64,000 nucleotides of DNA from Betaproteobacteria bacterium. Lineage in GTDB: Bacteria > Pseudomonadota > Gammaproteobacteria > Burkholderiales > Burkholderiaceae_C. The stretch covers positions 239,901 to 303,900 of the forward strand of contig JADIZZ010000019.1 of NCBI GenBank assembly GCA_016704535.1. Reading direction: 5' to 3'. Position numbers and translations under genes: made by a program. The notes beneath the pieces are model-generated. The model saw only the letters and a program-made list of their open reading frames with translations. It did no database searches and was not told the DNA's origin. This document shows, one piece after another, positions 10,028 through 18,244 of this stretch. Every line of letters begins with the position of its first letter. Within the stretch, counting starts at the first letter, position 1.

Positions 10028-10816
10028 ATGGATCTCGGCATTGCGGGCAAGTGGGCCCTGGTGTGTGCGGCCAGCAAGGGCCTGGGCAAGGGCTGCGCAG
10101 CAGCGCTGGTGGGTGAGGGGGTGAACGTCGTGATCACCGCGCGCGGCGAGGCCGCGCTGTTGGCCACGGCGGCCGAGCTGCGGGCGCTGAACCCGGCAGT
10201 GCAGGTGCTGACCGTCGCAGGCGACATCACCACGATCGCGGGCCGGGTCGCGGCACTGGCGGCCTGCCCCCGGGTGGACATCCTCGTCAACAACGCCGGA
10301 GGCCCGCCGCCCGGTGACTTCCGCGACTGGGACCGCGAGGCCTGGATCAAGGCCGTCGACGCGAACATGCTGACGCCCATCGAGCTCATCAAGGCCGTGG
10401 TCGACGGCATGGCCGAGCGCGGCTTCGGCCGCATCGTCAACATCACCTCGGGCGCGGTGAAGGCACCCATCGACATCCTGGGGCTGAGCAATGGCGCACG
10501 TTCAGGGCTGACGGGCTTCGTCGCCGGGCTGGCGCGGCAGGCCAAGTTGGCGTCGCGCAACGTGACGATCAACAATCTGCTGCCTGGCGCCTACGACACC
10601 GACCGCCTCAAGGCCACGCTTTCGGGCGCGGCGGCCAAGACCGGCCAGCCGCTGGAGGCCGTGGCCGAGGCGCGCCGTCAGCAGTCGCCGGCGCGGCGCT
10701 TCGGCAGCGCCGAGGAGTTCGGTGCCACCTGCGCCTTCCTGTGCAGCGCCCATGCCGGCTTTATCGTCGGACAGAACCTGCTCAGCGACGGCGGCGCCTA
10801 CCCTGGGACCTTCTAG
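10028..10816 (+). CDS. SDR-family oxidoreductase lacking the canonical YxxxK pair
   Basis: The 262-residue protein has the SDR dinucleotide loop (CAASKGLGKG), the NNAGG motif and the catalytic-type Ser in NITSGAVKAP. Where YxxxK is expected, thirteen residues after that Ser, the sequence is SNGAR, so Tyr and Lys are replaced by Ser and Arg. A beta-ketoacyl-reductase-like SDR subfamily with this change is known, and its chemistry is unclear. The ATG at 10028 has an AGAGGAG ribosome-binding site about ten bases upstream; a TTG two codons earlier is less likely. The TAG overlaps the stop of the convergent EamA gene at a shared CTAG. Confidence 0.82.
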   Translation: MDLGIAGKWALVCAASKGLGKGCAAALVGEGVNVVITARGEAALLATAAELRALNPAVQVLTVAGDITTIAGRVAALAACPRVDILVNNAGGPPPGDFRDWDREAWIKAVDANMLTPIELIKAVVDGMAERGFGRIVNITSGAVKAPIDILGLSNGARSGLTGFVAGLARQAKLASRNVTINNLLPGAYDTDRLKATLSGAAAKTGQPLEAVAEARRQQSPARRFGSAEEFGATCAFLCSAHAGFIVGQNLLSDGGAYPGTF

Positions 10817-11745
10817 GCCCCGGGCTTTGCGCGCGAGGTCGACGCCGCGATGCCCGCGACGATGAGCCCAAACGCCAGTGCGTGGTACGGGCGTGGCGGC
10901 TCGCTCAGCACCAAGGCCGACAGCAGCGCCGCGAACAGCGGTGTGAGGTTGGCGAAGAAGGCCGCCAACGCCGGCCCGCCCTGCGCCACCGCCAGCCCCC
11001 AGGCACGGTACGCGACGATGGACGCGCCCACCGACACGTAGAGCAGCGCGCCCACCACCGCCCAGCCCCATTGCACTGGCGCGGCGCCCGTCATCTGTTC
11101 GCCGGCGGCGAACAGGCCTGCCGGCACCAGACCGAAGATCACCTGCAACAGCAGCATCCCGGCCCAGTCCCAGCCTTCGTCGACGCGCGGGCGGGCGTCG
11201 CCCTGCATGTGCACCGGCGGGCGCACGAGCAGCCAGCTGTACACGGCCCAGCCGATGGCCGCGGCCACCACCAGCAGGTCGCCGACGACGAACTGCACCT
11301 GCATCAGCACGTGCAGCGAGCCGCGGCCCAGCACCACGGCCACGCCGGCCAGGCTGAGTGCGGCGCCCAGCAGCTGGCGCGGTCGCGGGTGCTCGCCGAA
11401 GAAAAGCGCGCCGATGACCAGCATCCACACCGGCGTGCTCGACGCCACCAGCGTGACGTTCATCGGCGTCGAGCTCACGAGCGCGGCGTACTGCAGCGCG
11501 TTGTACAGGCCCACGCTGAGCAGCCCGATGACGAACAGGTAGCGCCAGCGCGCCGCTACGCGCTGCCAGGGCACCAGCACGCGCCAGGCCAGCGGCAGCA
11601 GGATCAGCAGCACCAGCACCCAGCGCAGGAAATTCAGCGTCAGCGGCGGCACCTGGCCGGCCATCAGGCGGCCGACGATGGCATTGCCTGCCCACATCAG
11701 CGGCGGCAGCGTCATCAGCAGGGCCAGGCGCGGCGTCAGCGTCAT
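10813..11745 (-). CDS. EamA/DMT-family inner-membrane transporter
   Basis: The 310-residue protein has ten predicted hydrophobic segments in two EamA halves, for example LALLMTLPPLMWAGNAIVGR at the start and PALAAFFANLTPLFAALLSA near the C-terminus. This is the drug/metabolite transporter fold used for efflux or uptake of small metabolites. Its start overlaps the stop of the upstream DUF2007 gene on the same strand (ATGA at 11742-11745), so the two are translationally coupled. Its stop overlaps that of the SDR gene on the other strand. The substrate is not predictable. Confidence 0.83.
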   Translation of the reverse strand: MTLTPRLALLMTLPPLMWAGNAIVGRLMAGQVPPLTLNFLRWVLVLLILLPLAWRVLVPWQRVAARWRYLFVIGLLSVGLYNALQYAALVSSTPMNVTLVASSTPVWMLVIGALFFGEHPRPRQLLGAALSLAGVAVVLGRGSLHVLMQVQFVVGDLLVVAAAIGWAVYSWLLVRPPVHMQGDARPRVDEGWDWAGMLLLQVIFGLVPAGLFAAGEQMTGAAPVQWGWAVVGALLYVSVGASIVAYRAWGLAVAQGGPALAAFFANLTPLFAALLSALVLSEPPRPYHALAFGLIVAGIAASTSRAKPGA

Positions 11746-12053
11746 GCCGCGGCCGGGCGCCAGGCGCCGCAGTTCCAGCACTGTTCGAAGGGGCCTTCGA
11801 CGATCTCGCCGCAGCCCGTGCAATGCCAGCGCTGTTCGGGCGCCTGTTGCCATTGCTGCAGCAGCGCCAGCGCGCCGGCGTGGTCGTCGTCGTCGTCGAC
11901 CCAGACCTCGGGCAGGCACTGGTCGGGCGGCAGTTGGCCGGCGATGCTGCTGGTGTAGGCGCGCTGCACCCTTGCCGGCAGCCCGGCGCCGCTGAGTTGG
12001 TCGGCCCACAGCGTGGCCAGGGCGAGGTTGGGGGCTTGAAGGAGGCGTCTCAT
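11742..12053 (-). CDS. DUF2007-like small protein with C-terminal zinc ribbon
   Basis: The 103-residue protein has a DUF2007-type domain (residues 1-65, with AYTSSIAGQLPPDQCLPEVW and a run of aspartates) and a C-terminal four-cysteine ribbon. The ribbon reads WHCTGCGEIVEG followed by FEQCWNCGAWRP and suggests zinc binding. Such proteins are annotated as putative signal-transducing proteins without proven function. It is translationally coupled to the EamA gene and diverges from the quinone oxidoreductase gene across a 119-bp spacer that probably holds both promoters. Confidence 0.75.
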   Translation of the reverse strand: MRRLLQAPNLALATLWADQLSGAGLPARVQRAYTSSIAGQLPPDQCLPEVWVDDDDDHAGALALLQQWQQAPEQRWHCTGCGEIVEGPFEQCWNCGAWRPAAA

Positions 12054-12172
12054 GTGACGTTTGATGTTGCCACGGTGGTGCCCGCGCCGCCTGAAGCGGT
12101 GTGCCGGCTGCGGCGCCGCGGGCTTTGCCTTACGCTCGCGCCTCGTCCGATCATCCGAACCGAGGAGTGCCC

Positions 12173-13156
12173 GTGCCCCGTGCCATCCAGATTGCCGCCT
12201 ATGGCGGTCCCGAACAGCTGCAACTCGTCGACGTCGCGGTGGGTGCCCCCGGCCCCGGCGAGATCCGCATCCGTCATCAGGCCTGCGGCTTGAACTTCAT
12301 CGATGTCTACCAGCGCACTGGCCTTTACGCCAACCCGCTGCCGCTGACGTTGGGCATGGAAGGCGCCGGCTTCGTCGAGGCGCTGGGCGAGGGCGTCACC
12401 CACCTGAGCGTGGGCGACCGCGCCGCCTACGCCAGCCAGCCGCCGGGCGCGTACTGCGAAGTGCGCGTGATGCCGGCCAAGTGCGTGGTGCGACTGCCCG
12501 ACGCCATCGACTTCGACACCGCCGCCGGCATGATGCTCAAGGGCCTGACGGCGCAGTACCTGCTGAAGAAGACACGCCCGGTGGAAGGCCTGCAGCCCGG
12601 CGACTTCGTGCTGTTCCACGCCGCGGCCGGCGGTGTGGGTCTCATCGCCTGCCAGTGGGCCAGGGCACTGGGTCTGCAGCTCATCGGCACTGCCGGAAGC
12701 GCCGCCAAGTGCGCGCTGGCTTTGGAGCACGGCGCGGCATTCGCCATCGACTACAGCCAGGAAGATTTCGTCGGGCGGGTCAAGGAGATCACTGGCGGCA
12801 AGGGCGTGAAGGTGGTCTACGACTCGGTGGGCAAGGACACCTTCGACAAGAGCCTGGACTGCCTGCGCCCCTTCGGCCTGATGGCCAGCTTCGGCAACGC
12901 CAGCGGCCCGGTGCCGCCGTTTGCGCCCGGCGCCCTGGGGCCGAAGGGCAGCCTTTACCTGACGCGGCAGACGCTGTTCAGCCACATCGCCACGCGTGAA
13001 TCGACGCAGGCCATGGCCGACGACCTGTTCGACGTGGTGGGCAGTGGCGCGGTGAAGATCTGCATCGACCAGCGATTCCCGCTGGCGCAGGCCGCCGAGG
13101 CGCACCGCGCGCTCGAGGCACGCAAGACGACGGGCTCGACCATCCTCTTGCCCTGA
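12173..13156 (+). CDS. qor: NADPH:quinone oxidoreductase (zinc-free MDR family)
   Basis: The 327-residue protein matches QOR-type medium-chain reductases, which use NADPH for one- or two-electron reduction of quinones in the cytosol. The N-terminal GroES-like part contains HQACGLNFIDVYQRTGLY, and the Rossmann part contains AAAGGVGLIACQWARALGLQ. No zinc-ligand cluster is seen, as expected for QOR. The start is GTG at 12173, after a GAGGA ribosome-binding site at 12162. Transcription should end at the strong hairpin just downstream of the TGA. Confidence 0.88.
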   Translation: MPRAIQIAAYGGPEQLQLVDVAVGAPGPGEIRIRHQACGLNFIDVYQRTGLYANPLPLTLGMEGAGFVEALGEGVTHLSVGDRAAYASQPPGAYCEVRVMPAKCVVRLPDAIDFDTAAGMMLKGLTAQYLLKKTRPVEGLQPGDFVLFHAAAGGVGLIACQWARALGLQLIGTAGSAAKCALALEHGAAFAIDYSQEDFVGRVKEITGGKGVKVVYDSVGKDTFDKSLDCLRPFGLMASFGNASGPVPPFAPGALGPKGSLYLTRQTLFSHIATRESTQAMADDLFDVVGSGAVKICIDQRFPLAQAAEAHRALEARKTTGSTILLP

Positions 13157-13163
13157 AGAAGGA

Positions 13164-13190
13164 AAGACGCCGCGGTTGACGCGGCGTCTT
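13164..13190. terminator. hairpin between convergent qor and parvulin genes
   Basis: A perfect 11-bp stem (AAGACGCCGCG paired with CGCGGCGTCTT) with a five-base loop lies between the converging genes. Read on the minus strand it is followed by a pyrimidine-rich TTCCTTCTT tract, so it fits an intrinsic terminator for the parvulin-side transcript best. In the plus direction the tail is GC-rich. Confidence 0.75.
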
Positions 13191-13221
13191 GCAGGGCGGT
13201 GGTGCCGTGCGCGCCCCGAGG

Positions 13222-14031
13222 TCAGCGCGGGCTGAACTGGTAGTCGGTCTTGGCCTTGCTGCGCAGCTCTTCCTGGTACTGCTGCAGGCGCGCCTGCTCC
13301 ATGCGTTGCTTGATCTGCGCCTTCACGTCGTCGAAGCCCGGGAACGAGGCCTCGCGCGTGTCTTCCAGGCGGATGACGTGGTAGCCGAACTGGCTCTTCA
13401 CCGGCATCTCGGTCAGTTCACCCTTCTTCAGCTTCTGCAGCGCCGTGCTGAATTCGGGCACGTAGCTCTCGGGCTTGGCGAAATCCAGGTCGCCGCCGTT
13501 TTCGGCAGAGCCGGTGTCCTTGCTGTTCTTCTTGGCCAGGTCCTCGAACTTGGCGCCGCCCTTGATCTGGGCAATGAGCGCCTTGGCGTCGTCTTCCTTC
13601 TCCACCAGGATGTGGCGTGCGCGGTATTCGGTGCCGGTGGCCTGGGCCTTGAACTTGTCGTACTCGACCTTGGCGGCCTCGTCGGTGACCGCATTCTTCT
13701 TGCGGTAGTCCTCGAACAGCTCGCGGATCAGGATGCTCTCGCGCGCCAGTGCCATCTGCGCTGCCACATCAGGGCTGGCAGCGAGGCCCTTGCGCGTGGC
13801 TTCCTGGACGAAGATCTCGCGCAGCACGACCTGGTCGCGCGCCTGCGTCTCGAGTTCGGGCGTCACCTGCTGGCCCGCGCGCGTGGCCTGCTGAACGAGC
13901 GTGGCGACACGCGCCTTGGGCACGGCCTTGCCATTGACGGTGGTCAGGTTCTGTGCTGTCGCAGCCATCGGCGTCAACAGGGCGGCGGCCAGGACGAGGG
14001 CCGCGCGCGCGGCAGGAGTCTTCAGCTTCAT
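13222..14031 (-). CDS. periplasmic peptidyl-prolyl cis-trans isomerase (parvulin, PpiC/SurA type)
   Basis: The 269-residue protein starts with a cleavable signal peptide (ALVLAAALLTPMAATAQ). A SurA-like N-terminal helical region (about 25-130) is followed by a parvulin domain (about 135-230) containing RARHILVEKEDDAKALIAQI, SKDTGSAENGGDLDF and SQFGYHVIRLEDTR. It should catalyse proline isomerisation and chaperone outer-membrane proteins in the periplasm. bolA and msrB lie about 100 bp upstream on the same strand and may be read in the same direction. Confidence 0.9.
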   Translation of the reverse strand: MKLKTPAARAALVLAAALLTPMAATAQNLTTVNGKAVPKARVATLVQQATRAGQQVTPELETQARDQVVLREIFVQEATRKGLAASPDVAAQMALARESILIRELFEDYRKKNAVTDEAAKVEYDKFKAQATGTEYRARHILVEKEDDAKALIAQIKGGAKFEDLAKKNSKDTGSAENGGDLDFAKPESYVPEFSTALQKLKKGELTEMPVKSQFGYHVIRLEDTREASFPGFDDVKAQIKQRMEQARLQQYQEELRSKAKTDYQFSPR

Positions 14032-14129
14032 GGGAAAGTAGGGCTTTCGGGAGGGGGCTGGGTGACGCCCGGGGGCGATGGGAGGAATGGCCGGCGCCGT
14101 GCAGGAGCGCGGGCAAGCTTCGAAAGAGT

Positions 14130-14390
14130 TCAGTCTTCGCCCGGGGCCTTGGCCACGATGGCCAGCGCATGCACACCCTGCTCGGCCAGCGGGCCCAGGG
14201 AATCATACACAAGGCGGTGTCGCGCCACCCGGTTCAGGCCGGTGAAGCGCGCACTGGTCAGCGTCACGCTGAAGTGGCGCCCTTCACGTGCGCCAGCATG
14301 GCCGGCGTGCAGGTGGCTGTCGTCGTTGACCTGCATCGCCAGGGGCGCCAGTGCTGCGCGCAGCAGGATCTCGATCTGGTCGGCGGTCAT
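14130..14390 (-). CDS. BolA-family protein
   Basis: The 86-residue protein has the BolA class II KH-like fold, seen in DDSHLHAGHAGAREGRHFSV and RHRLVYDSLGPLAEQGVHAL. BolA proteins pair with monothiol glutaredoxins and bind iron-sulfur clusters or DNA. The ATG overlaps the msrB stop (14387-14390), so the two are translationally coupled. A longer open frame extends upstream but lies inside msrB. Confidence 0.87.
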   Translation of the reverse strand: MTADQIEILLRAALAPLAMQVNDDSHLHAGHAGAREGRHFSVTLTSARFTGLNRVARHRLVYDSLGPLAEQGVHALAIVAKAPGED

Positions 14391-14821
14391 GGCGGCTCCG
14401 GCTTGAAGTCGATCGCTGCCGAATTGATGCAGAAGCGCTCGCCGGTGGGCTCGGGCCCGTCCTCGAAAACGTGGCCGAGATGGCTGCCGCAGCGGTTGCA
14501 GCGCACTTCCACGCGGACCATGCCGTGGCTGGCGTCGACGACACGCTCGACGACTTCGCTGTTCACCGGCTGCCAGTAGCTCGGCCAGCCGCAGCCGGCG
14601 TCGAACTTGGTGGCACTCTCGAAGAGCGGCGCGCCGCAACCCACGCAGAGGTAGCGGCCGGCCTCGAAGTGGTCCCAGTACTTGCCCGTGAAGGCGTGCT
14701 CGGTGTCGGCATGGCGCGCCACGCGGTACTGCACGGGGTCGAGTTCGGCGCGCCATTCGGCGTCACTCTTGCGCACCGGATAACGGGCGTCGTCGTGGGG
14801 GTGGGGTTGAATGTCTTTCAT
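14387..14821 (-). CDS. msrB: peptide-methionine (R)-S-oxide reductase MsrB
   Basis: The 144-residue protein has the full MsrB layout. Two zinc CxxC pairs are visible (CVGCGAPLF and CNRCGSHLGHVF), along with the substrate loop KFDAGCGWPSYW and the catalytic cysteine in GERFCINSAAIDF. It reduces methionine-R-sulfoxide in oxidised proteins. No signal peptide is present, so it is cytosolic. It heads a minus-strand unit with bolA. Confidence 0.93.
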   Translation of the reverse strand: MKDIQPHPHDDARYPVRKSDAEWRAELDPVQYRVARHADTEHAFTGKYWDHFEAGRYLCVGCGAPLFESATKFDAGCGWPSYWQPVNSEVVERVVDASHGMVRVEVRCNRCGSHLGHVFEDGPEPTGERFCINSAAIDFKPEPP

Positions 14822-14980
14822 GGCGTCATTGTCCGCTGTCGCCGGTTCCGCAACGTGACGCTGGGGTCTTGCCCTCGCCGAGTGTGGAGAACACTCTTCG
14901 GGGTAGTCCCCTTGCTTGCAGCGTCCAGCGCTTGGGGACACTCTGCCCGGTCCAAACAGGGCCACTCCCGAAATCGAGGG

Positions 14981-15118
14981 ATGATGTCGCGCAAGACGAC
15001 CCTGACCCTGCTGACCAGCGGCGCGCTGGCGCTCACACCGAGGGCTGCAGGGCCGGCTGTTCGCGAACCGCACTCTCCCTTCATCACATCTGACTGCTCT
15101 TGGACCAGCTGCTCATGA
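14981..15118 (+). CDS. short ORF with signal-peptide-like start, in the place of a binding-protein gene
   Basis: A 45-codon frame begins MMSRKTTLTLLTSGALALTP, a twin-basic start plus hydrophobic run like a secretion signal. It then breaks into non-descript sequence and ends inside the start of livH. ABC transporters of the liv type usually have a periplasmic binding protein gene in such a position. This may be a relic of one, a leader peptide, or chance. The 278-bp spacer from 14822 to 15099 holds nothing else recognisable. Confidence in translation is low. Confidence 0.3.
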   Translation: MMSRKTTLTLLTSGALALTPRAAGPAVREPHSPFITSDCSWTSCS

Positions 15119-16131
15119 ACGTCATGAACGGCATCAGCGCCGGGCTGCTGCTATTCATGCTGAGCTCGGGGCTGACGCTGATCTTCAGCATGATGGGCGT
15201 GCTGAATTTCGCCCACGCCAGCTTCTACATGGTCGGCGCCTACATGGCCTACTCGCTGACGCGCGCTTTCGGTTTCTGGCCGGCGCTGGCCGTTGCGCCG
15301 CTGCTCGTCGGCGCGCTAGGCGCACTGTTCGAGCGCACGGCGCTGCGCCGCGTGCACAAGTTCGGCCACGTGCCCGAGCTGTTGATCACCTTCGGCCTGT
15401 CCTTCGTGATGTTGGAAGTCACGAAACTGATCTGGGGTCTGTCATCGGTGCCCTTCGCGCCGCCGCCCCTGCTGGAGGGAGCGGCCTTCACCGTGGTGCA
15501 GTCGGCTGCCAACGGCCTGAGCCTGGTGTGGGGCGCGGCGCCCGCGGCGCTGTGCGCGTCGACCGAGGCCGCCGTGGTGCATTGCTCCACCTTCCCGGCC
15601 ACACGTTTCTTCATGATGGTGGTGGCCCTGGTGATGCTGGTGGCGCTGTGGGCGCTGCTGACGCGCACGCGCATCGGTCTCGTCATCCAGGCGGCGCTGA
15701 CGCACCCCGAGATGGTCGAGGCGCTGGGCCACAACGTGCCGCGTGTGTTCATGCTGGTCTTCGGCAGCGGCTGCGGGCTGGCCGGGCTGGCGGGCGTGAT
15801 CGGCGGCATGACCTTCGTCACCGAGCCTTCGATGGCGGCTGTCGTCGGCTCCATCATCTTCGTCGTCGTCGTGGTCGGCGGCATGGGCTCGTTGACCGGA
15901 GCCTTCGTCGCGTCGCTGCTCATCGGGCTGCTGCAGACGCTGCCGCTGACGGTCGACAAGTCGCTGCTCGACCTGGCCCGCAGCTTCGGCATGGCTCTCC
16001 AGCCGGGTGACTTCGGCTATGCGGTGTTGAAGATCACGCTGGCGCAGGCTGCGCCCATCCTGCCTTACCTGCTGCTGGTGCTGGTCCTGATGTTCCGGCC
16101 CAAGGGCCTGTTCGGCACACGCGAGGGTTAG
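15100..16131 (+). CDS. livH: branched-chain amino-acid ABC transporter permease (LivH type)
   Basis: The 343-residue polytopic protein matches LivH permeases. The early segment LIFSMMGVLNFAHASFYMVG is the family signature, and LTRTRIGLVIQAALTHPEMV carries the EAA-like cytoplasmic loop. About 60 residues between the central segments (around 120-170) appear family-variable. The likely start is TTG at 15100. It is followed six bases later by livM, then livG and livF, all with overlapping or touching ends, so one operon is clear. The substrate could be a branched-chain amino acid, an amide or an aromatic acid. Confidence 0.88.
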   Translation: MDQLLMNVMNGISAGLLLFMLSSGLTLIFSMMGVLNFAHASFYMVGAYMAYSLTRAFGFWPALAVAPLLVGALGALFERTALRRVHKFGHVPELLITFGLSFVMLEVTKLIWGLSSVPFAPPPLLEGAAFTVVQSAANGLSLVWGAAPAALCASTEAAVVHCSTFPATRFFMMVVALVMLVALWALLTRTRIGLVIQAALTHPEMVEALGHNVPRVFMLVFGSGCGLAGLAGVIGGMTFVTEPSMAAVVGSIIFVVVVVGGMGSLTGAFVASLLIGLLQTLPLTVDKSLLDLARSFGMALQPGDFGYAVLKITLAQAAPILPYLLLVLVLMFRPKGLFGTREG

Positions 16132-16137
16132 CTGGAC

Positions 16138-17451
16138 ATGGCCGCCAACCGCCGCGCCTCGCGCCCGCGCTCGCACGTCAAGCCCCGGAACCTCGGGCGC
16201 TGGGTGCTGTGGGGGCTGTTCGCGCTGGTGCTGGCCGTCGCGCCGCAGTTGTGGTCGTCGGGCTTTGCGCTGACGATGCTGTCGCAGATGGGCATCGCCA
16301 TCATCGCCTGCCTGGCCTACAACATCCTGCTGGGGCAGGGCGGCATGCTCAGCTTCGGGCATGCGGTCTACACCGGGCTGGGCGCCTTTCTGGCCATCCA
16401 CACGCTGAATCTGGTGGGTAATGGCCAGCTGGCGCTGCCGGTGAGCCTGGTGCCGCTGGCCGGCGGGGCGGGTGGCCTGTGCTTCGCCGCGCTGCTTGGC
16501 TACATCACCACCAAGAAGGCCGGCACGCCCTTCGCGATGATCACCCTGGGCATCGGCGAGCTGGTTTGGGCGATGTCGCTGATGCTGCCCGAGTTCTTCG
16601 GCGGCGAGGGCGGCATCAGCAGCAACCGCGTGGTGGGCGGGCCGGTGTGGGGCATCAGCTTCGGGCCGCAGATCCAGGTCTATTACCTGATCGCGTTCTA
16701 CTGCTTCGTCTGCACGGCGCTGATGTTCGCCTTCACGCGCACGCCGCTGGGCCGCATGCTGAACGCCGTGCGCGACAACCCCGAGCGCGTGGAATTCATC
16801 GGCTACAGCACGCAGCGTGTGCGCTACCTGGCCTTCATGGCCTCGGGCCTGTTCTCGGGCCTGGCCGGTGGGTTGGCGGCGATCAACTTCGAGCTCGTCA
16901 CTGCCGAAGTCGTGAGCGCGGGTCGTTCGGGCGCCTACCTGCTCTTCGTGTTCCTCGGTGGTGCCGGCTTCTTCTTCGGCCCCATCATCGGCGCGGTGCT
17001 GATGGTGGTGGCGCTGGTGCTGCTGTCCGAGCTGACGCAGGCATGGCTGCTCTACCTCGGGCTCATATTCGTGTTCATGGTGATGTACGCGCCGGGGGGC
17101 ATCAGCAGCCTGATCATGATGAACCTGCGAGCGGCCGCGTTCGGCAAGCTGCGGCCGCTGCTGGCGTCGTACCTCGCGCTGGGGGGTACGGCGCTGACGA
17201 TGCTTGTCGGTGCCGGCGCGATGGTCGAGATGGTCTACCACCTGCAGCTCGACGAGGCGCTGGGCCCCGAGCTGAAGTTCATGGGCGCGACGCTGAATGC
17301 CAGGGGCCTGGACAGCTGGTTCGGCGGCGCCTTCATCCTGGTCGTCGGCGGCGTGCTGTTCGAGGTGGTTCGCCGCCACTTCGTGGCGCAGTGGGGCAGA
17401 GCGCAGACAGAGATCGAGCGAGAGATCCAGCGCAGGGAAGCCGCGCTGTGA
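16138..17451 (+). CDS. livM: branched-chain amino-acid ABC transporter permease (LivM type)
   Basis: The 437-residue protein is the second permease. It has GLFALVLAVAPQLWSSGFAL near the start, the LivM signature YNILLGQGGMLSFGHAVYTG and the EAA-like loop FTRTPLGRMLNAVRDNPERV. It is longer than average because of a C-terminal extension (about residues 340-437) with an extra hydrophobic segment and a basic tail. It forms the membrane channel with LivH. Its TGA overlaps the GTG start of livG. Confidence 0.88.
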   Translation: MAANRRASRPRSHVKPRNLGRWVLWGLFALVLAVAPQLWSSGFALTMLSQMGIAIIACLAYNILLGQGGMLSFGHAVYTGLGAFLAIHTLNLVGNGQLALPVSLVPLAGGAGGLCFAALLGYITTKKAGTPFAMITLGIGELVWAMSLMLPEFFGGEGGISSNRVVGGPVWGISFGPQIQVYYLIAFYCFVCTALMFAFTRTPLGRMLNAVRDNPERVEFIGYSTQRVRYLAFMASGLFSGLAGGLAAINFELVTAEVVSAGRSGAYLLFVFLGGAGFFFGPIIGAVLMVVALVLLSELTQAWLLYLGLIFVFMVMYAPGGISSLIMMNLRAAAFGKLRPLLASYLALGGTALTMLVGAGAMVEMVYHLQLDEALGPELKFMGATLNARGLDSWFGGAFILVVGGVLFEVVRRHFVAQWGRAQTEIEREIQRREAAL

Positions 17452-18242
17452 GTGGTTCCGTGAGCCGCCCGCCCGAGTACGCACTGGAGCTGCGCAACCT
17501 GCGCAAGAGCTTCGGCAAGACCGAGATCATCCGTGGCGCCAGCCTGGCAGTGAAGCCTGGCGAGCGCGTGGCCGTGATCGGCCCCAACGGCGCCGGCAAG
17601 AGCACGCTCTTCAACCTGATCAGCGGGCGCTTTGCCCCGACGTCAGGCGAGATACTGCTGCACGGTCGCAAGATCGAAGGCCTGAAGCCCTACGAGATCA
17701 ACCGCCTGGGCCTGGCGCGCAGCTTCCAGACCAGCAACCTCTTCAGCCGGCTGAGCGTGTTCGAGAACCTGCGCTGCGCCGTGCTGTGGAGCCTGGGCTA
17801 CCGTTACGCGTTCTGGAAGTTCCTCGCCGCGCTCCACGACGCCAACGACCGCGCCGAAGAAGTGCTGGACATGATCGCGCTGCACAAGCGGCGCGACGTG
17901 CTGGCGATGAACCTGACCTACGCAGAGCAGCGTGCACTGGAGATCGGCATCACCATCGCCGGCGGCGCCAGCGTGGTGCTGCTGGACGAACCCACCGCCG
18001 GCATGAGCCGCAGCGAAACCACGCGTTTCGTCGAGCTGATCCGCGAGGTGACGGTGGGCAAGACGCTGCTGACGGTGGAGCACGACATGGGCGTCGTCTT
18101 TGGTCTGGCCGACAAGATCGCGGTGCTGGTCTACGGTGAGGTCATCGCCTTCGACACGCCCGAGAAGGTGCGTGACGACGAGCACGTGAAGGAGGCCTAC
18201 CTCGGGTCGATGCTGGTCGAAACGCCGGGCGGGGGCCACTGA
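17448..18242 (+). CDS. livG: ABC transporter ATP-binding protein (LivG type)
   Basis: The 264-residue ATPase has Walker A (GPNGAGKST), a Q-loop around LARSFQTSNLF, Walker B (VVLLDEPTAG) and the H-loop (TVEHDMGVVFGLADKIAVL). The signature region reads LTYAEQRALEIGI rather than LSGGQ, a substitution sometimes seen in this branch. The start is GTG, overlapping the livM stop; a second GTG four codons later is also possible. It pairs with LivF to power the permeases. Confidence 0.87.
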   Translation: MSGSVSRPPEYALELRNLRKSFGKTEIIRGASLAVKPGERVAVIGPNGAGKSTLFNLISGRFAPTSGEILLHGRKIEGLKPYEINRLGLARSFQTSNLFSRLSVFENLRCAVLWSLGYRYAFWKFLAALHDANDRAEEVLDMIALHKRRDVLAMNLTYAEQRALEIGITIAGGASVVLLDEPTAGMSRSETTRFVELIREVTVGKTLLTVEHDMGVVFGLADKIAVLVYGEVIAFDTPEKVRDDEHVKEAYLGSMLVETPGGGH

Positions 18243-18244
18243 CC

